Position numbers and translations under genes: made by a program | The notes under the pieces: model-generated | Database searches by the model: none | What the model saw: only the letters and a program-made list of their open reading frames with translations | Told to the model about the DNA's origin: nothing | Shown: piece by piece, positions 31,112 through 32,319 of the stretch | How the letters are laid out: every line of letters begins with the position of its first letter | Position numbering within the stretch: the first letter of the stretch is position 1 | NCBI GenBank assembly: GCA_937893945.1 | Contig: CALCTA010000031.1 | Location: forward strand, 1 to 32,319 | Source of the DNA: an uncultured Clostridia bacterium | Lineage (GTDB): Bacteria; Bacillota; Clostridia; Oscillospirales; CAG-272 | Direction: 5' to 3' | Length of the DNA stretch: 32,319 nt

Positions 31112-32251
31112 ATGAATGCTCAGAATATTGACAGCAAGCCTAAGGTTCGCAAAGAGTCAAAGAACAAGATCAAAGTAGAATTCGAAAGAACACCTCTCAA
31201 GGAAAGATTAAAGGCAAAATTCCTCTCGATGTACTTCCTCAAGAAGGTAGTATGGTGGCTCGTACGTTACGTACTGCTCATAGGTATTGCTTACATAGTT
31301 CTTTTCCCCTTCTTCTCAAAGATATCGGCTTCCTTTATGGATAAGGTGGACTTCACCGATGCTACCGTACGACTCATTCCTAAGCACTTCTCACTTGAGA
31401 TTTACAAGGAAATATGGGTCGAGCAGGAGTACCTGAGGGCGTTTGGTAACACTCTGACGCTTTCGCTATCTACCGCGCTTATCCAGACCTTCATTTGTAG
31501 CTTCGTTGCATACGGATTTGCGAAGTTTAAGTTCAAGGGTAACAAGACACTCTTCTTGCTCGTTCTCCTTACACTTATCATTCCTCACCGTACACTCTCG
31601 AGCGCAATGAAGACCTCGTTCAGCGGATTTGATATCTTCGGAATATTCGGACTACTGAACGGAGGAGGAATTTCGATCTTTGGATTTGAATACACGAATG
31701 ATTTCCTCGCGTCGATAGACATAATTCCTGATACTTGGACGAGATTTACCTCGGGCGGTATCGACTTGCTGAACAGCTATTGGCCCTTCATCCTGCTCTC
31801 GCTTACAGGTCTTGCATTTAAGAACGGTCTGTACATCTTTATGCTCCGTCAGTTCTTTATGGGAGTTCCCGATGAGCTTGAGGAGTCGGCTTATATCGAC
31901 GGCTCGGGTGTATTCCGCACCTTCTTCACGATCATCCTTCCTCTGTCCGTGCCTATGATGGTAACAGTATTCCTGTTCTCCTTCTCTTGGTGCTGGACCG
32001 ACAACTTCTACACCAGCGGACTTATGTTCTTCCCGGACTCCAACAGCGCACCTTACCTCTTGACGACCGACATCGGCGGAAAGATACCTTCAACGCTTTC
32101 GGATTCCAACTTTGCGGCGGCAACGCTCTATCAGGGAGCTATAAGAAACACCGGTGGTTTGATGATCATTCTTCCCTTGGTTATTATGTACGTATTCTGC
32201 CAGAAATCTCTCGTTCAGGGTATCGAGCGTTCCGGTCTTACTGCGGACTAA
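31112..32251 (+). CDS. Sugar ABC transporter permease (MalG type), pair 2
   Basis: A 379-residue membrane protein, about 90 longer than its pair 1 counterpart. Extra length comes from a charged N-terminal tail of about 45 residues and an external insertion between helices (about 170-225, SFSGFDIFGIFGLLNGG, TNDFLASIDIIPDTW). The EAA loop is ESAYIDGSGVFRTFFTIILPLSVPM (about 256-280). It follows its partner by 14 nt with AAAGGAGGTG. The 68 nt left in the window after its stop are A-rich and show no clear terminator, so the operon may continue. Confidence 0.9.
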   Translation: MNAQNIDSKPKVRKESKNKIKVEFERTPLKERLKAKFLSMYFLKKVVWWLVRYVLLIGIAYIVLFPFFSKISASFMDKVDFTDATVRLIPKHFSLEIYKEIWVEQEYLRAFGNTLTLSLSTALIQTFICSFVAYGFAKFKFKGNKTLFLLVLLTLIIPHRTLSSAMKTSFSGFDIFGIFGLLNGGGISIFGFEYTNDFLASIDIIPDTWTRFTSGGIDLLNSYWPFILLSLTGLAFKNGLYIFMLRQFFMGVPDELEESAYIDGSGVFRTFFTIILPLSVPMMVTVFLFSFSWCWTDNFYTSGLMFFPDSNSAPYLLTTDIGGKIPSTLSDSNFAAATLYQGAIRNTGGLMIILPLVIMYVFCQKSLVQGIERSGLTAD

Positions 32252-32319
32252 TACCAACAAACAAAAACAAAAAAGAGAAGAGCATCGCTCATCTCAAAAC
32301 ACAAACGGCTACCGCTTTT

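Noticed and set aside
32252..32319. Terminator or new gene start at the right edge
   Set aside because: Only 68 A-rich bases are visible, with short arms such as AGC/GCT but no convincing stem and T-run; cannot be judged.

Overview
The window reads as chromosomal DNA of an anaerobic Gram-positive bacterium of class Clostridia, most likely a gut- or rumen-type Oscillospirales/Ruminococcaceae relative. This is an inference from gene content and signals: strong AAGGAGG-type ribosome sites, sigma-A promoters (TTGACA-N17/18-TATAAT), formate-tetrahydrofolate ligase, a minimal SufBC pair, a GlpA-like/FAD/DUF1667 operon, and a polysaccharide-type ABC uptake locus of Clostridia style. No rRNA, tRNA, CRISPR array or insertion sequence was seen.

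Left part (1-6260, nearly all minus strand). A truncated MacB/LolD-type ABC ATPase lies at the left edge behind a promoter with a 20-bp spacer that carries an inverted repeat, a MerR-type arrangement. Next is a housekeeping run read leftward from one promoter near 6260: fhs, tsaE, tsaB, rpiB, ispD, ispF, rpe. It combines one-carbon metabolism, t6A tRNA modification, the pentose phosphate pathway and the MEP isoprenoid pathway, and ends in a good intrinsic terminator. In the one large gap, between ispF and rpe, the plus strand carries a complete small transcription unit (promoter, foldable ~100 nt body, strong terminator). It looks like an unannotated small RNA gene.

Middle part (6300-18140). 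A winged-helix regulator with a degenerate ROK-like C-terminus diverges from fhs. A hemolysin III-type membrane protein converges on it across a bidirectional terminator. A glycerol-3-phosphate-dehydrogenase-like operon follows (GlpA-like FAD/BFD protein, second FAD oxidoreductase, DUF1667 cysteine protein), then a PHP-domain phosphoesterase, an AMP-binding long-chain acyl-CoA synthetase with its own near-perfect promoter, a converging GtaA-like (DUF4965-type) enzyme, and a two-gene minimal SUF system (sufC-sufB-like). These units are bounded by clear hairpin terminators.

Right part (18140-32319). A ~550 bp AT-rich regulatory region full of inverted repeats leads into a seven-gene plus-strand operon with 1-37 nt gaps: a 1193-residue secreted protein joining a CBM6/35-like module to a family 1 solute-binding domain; a permease pair; a membrane protein with NHL repeats, a TPR and a Yip1 domain; a 1234-residue secreted DUF5696 protein that looks like a glycosidase-fold protein with a long coiled-coil insertion; and a second permease pair. 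There is no ATPase gene, so a shared MsiK-type ATPase elsewhere is presumed. My working model is that the secreted proteins bind and perhaps process a glycan and the permeases import the product. The functions of the NHL-TPR-Yip1 and DUF5696 proteins are unknown, which makes this the part of the window most likely to hold undescribed biology.
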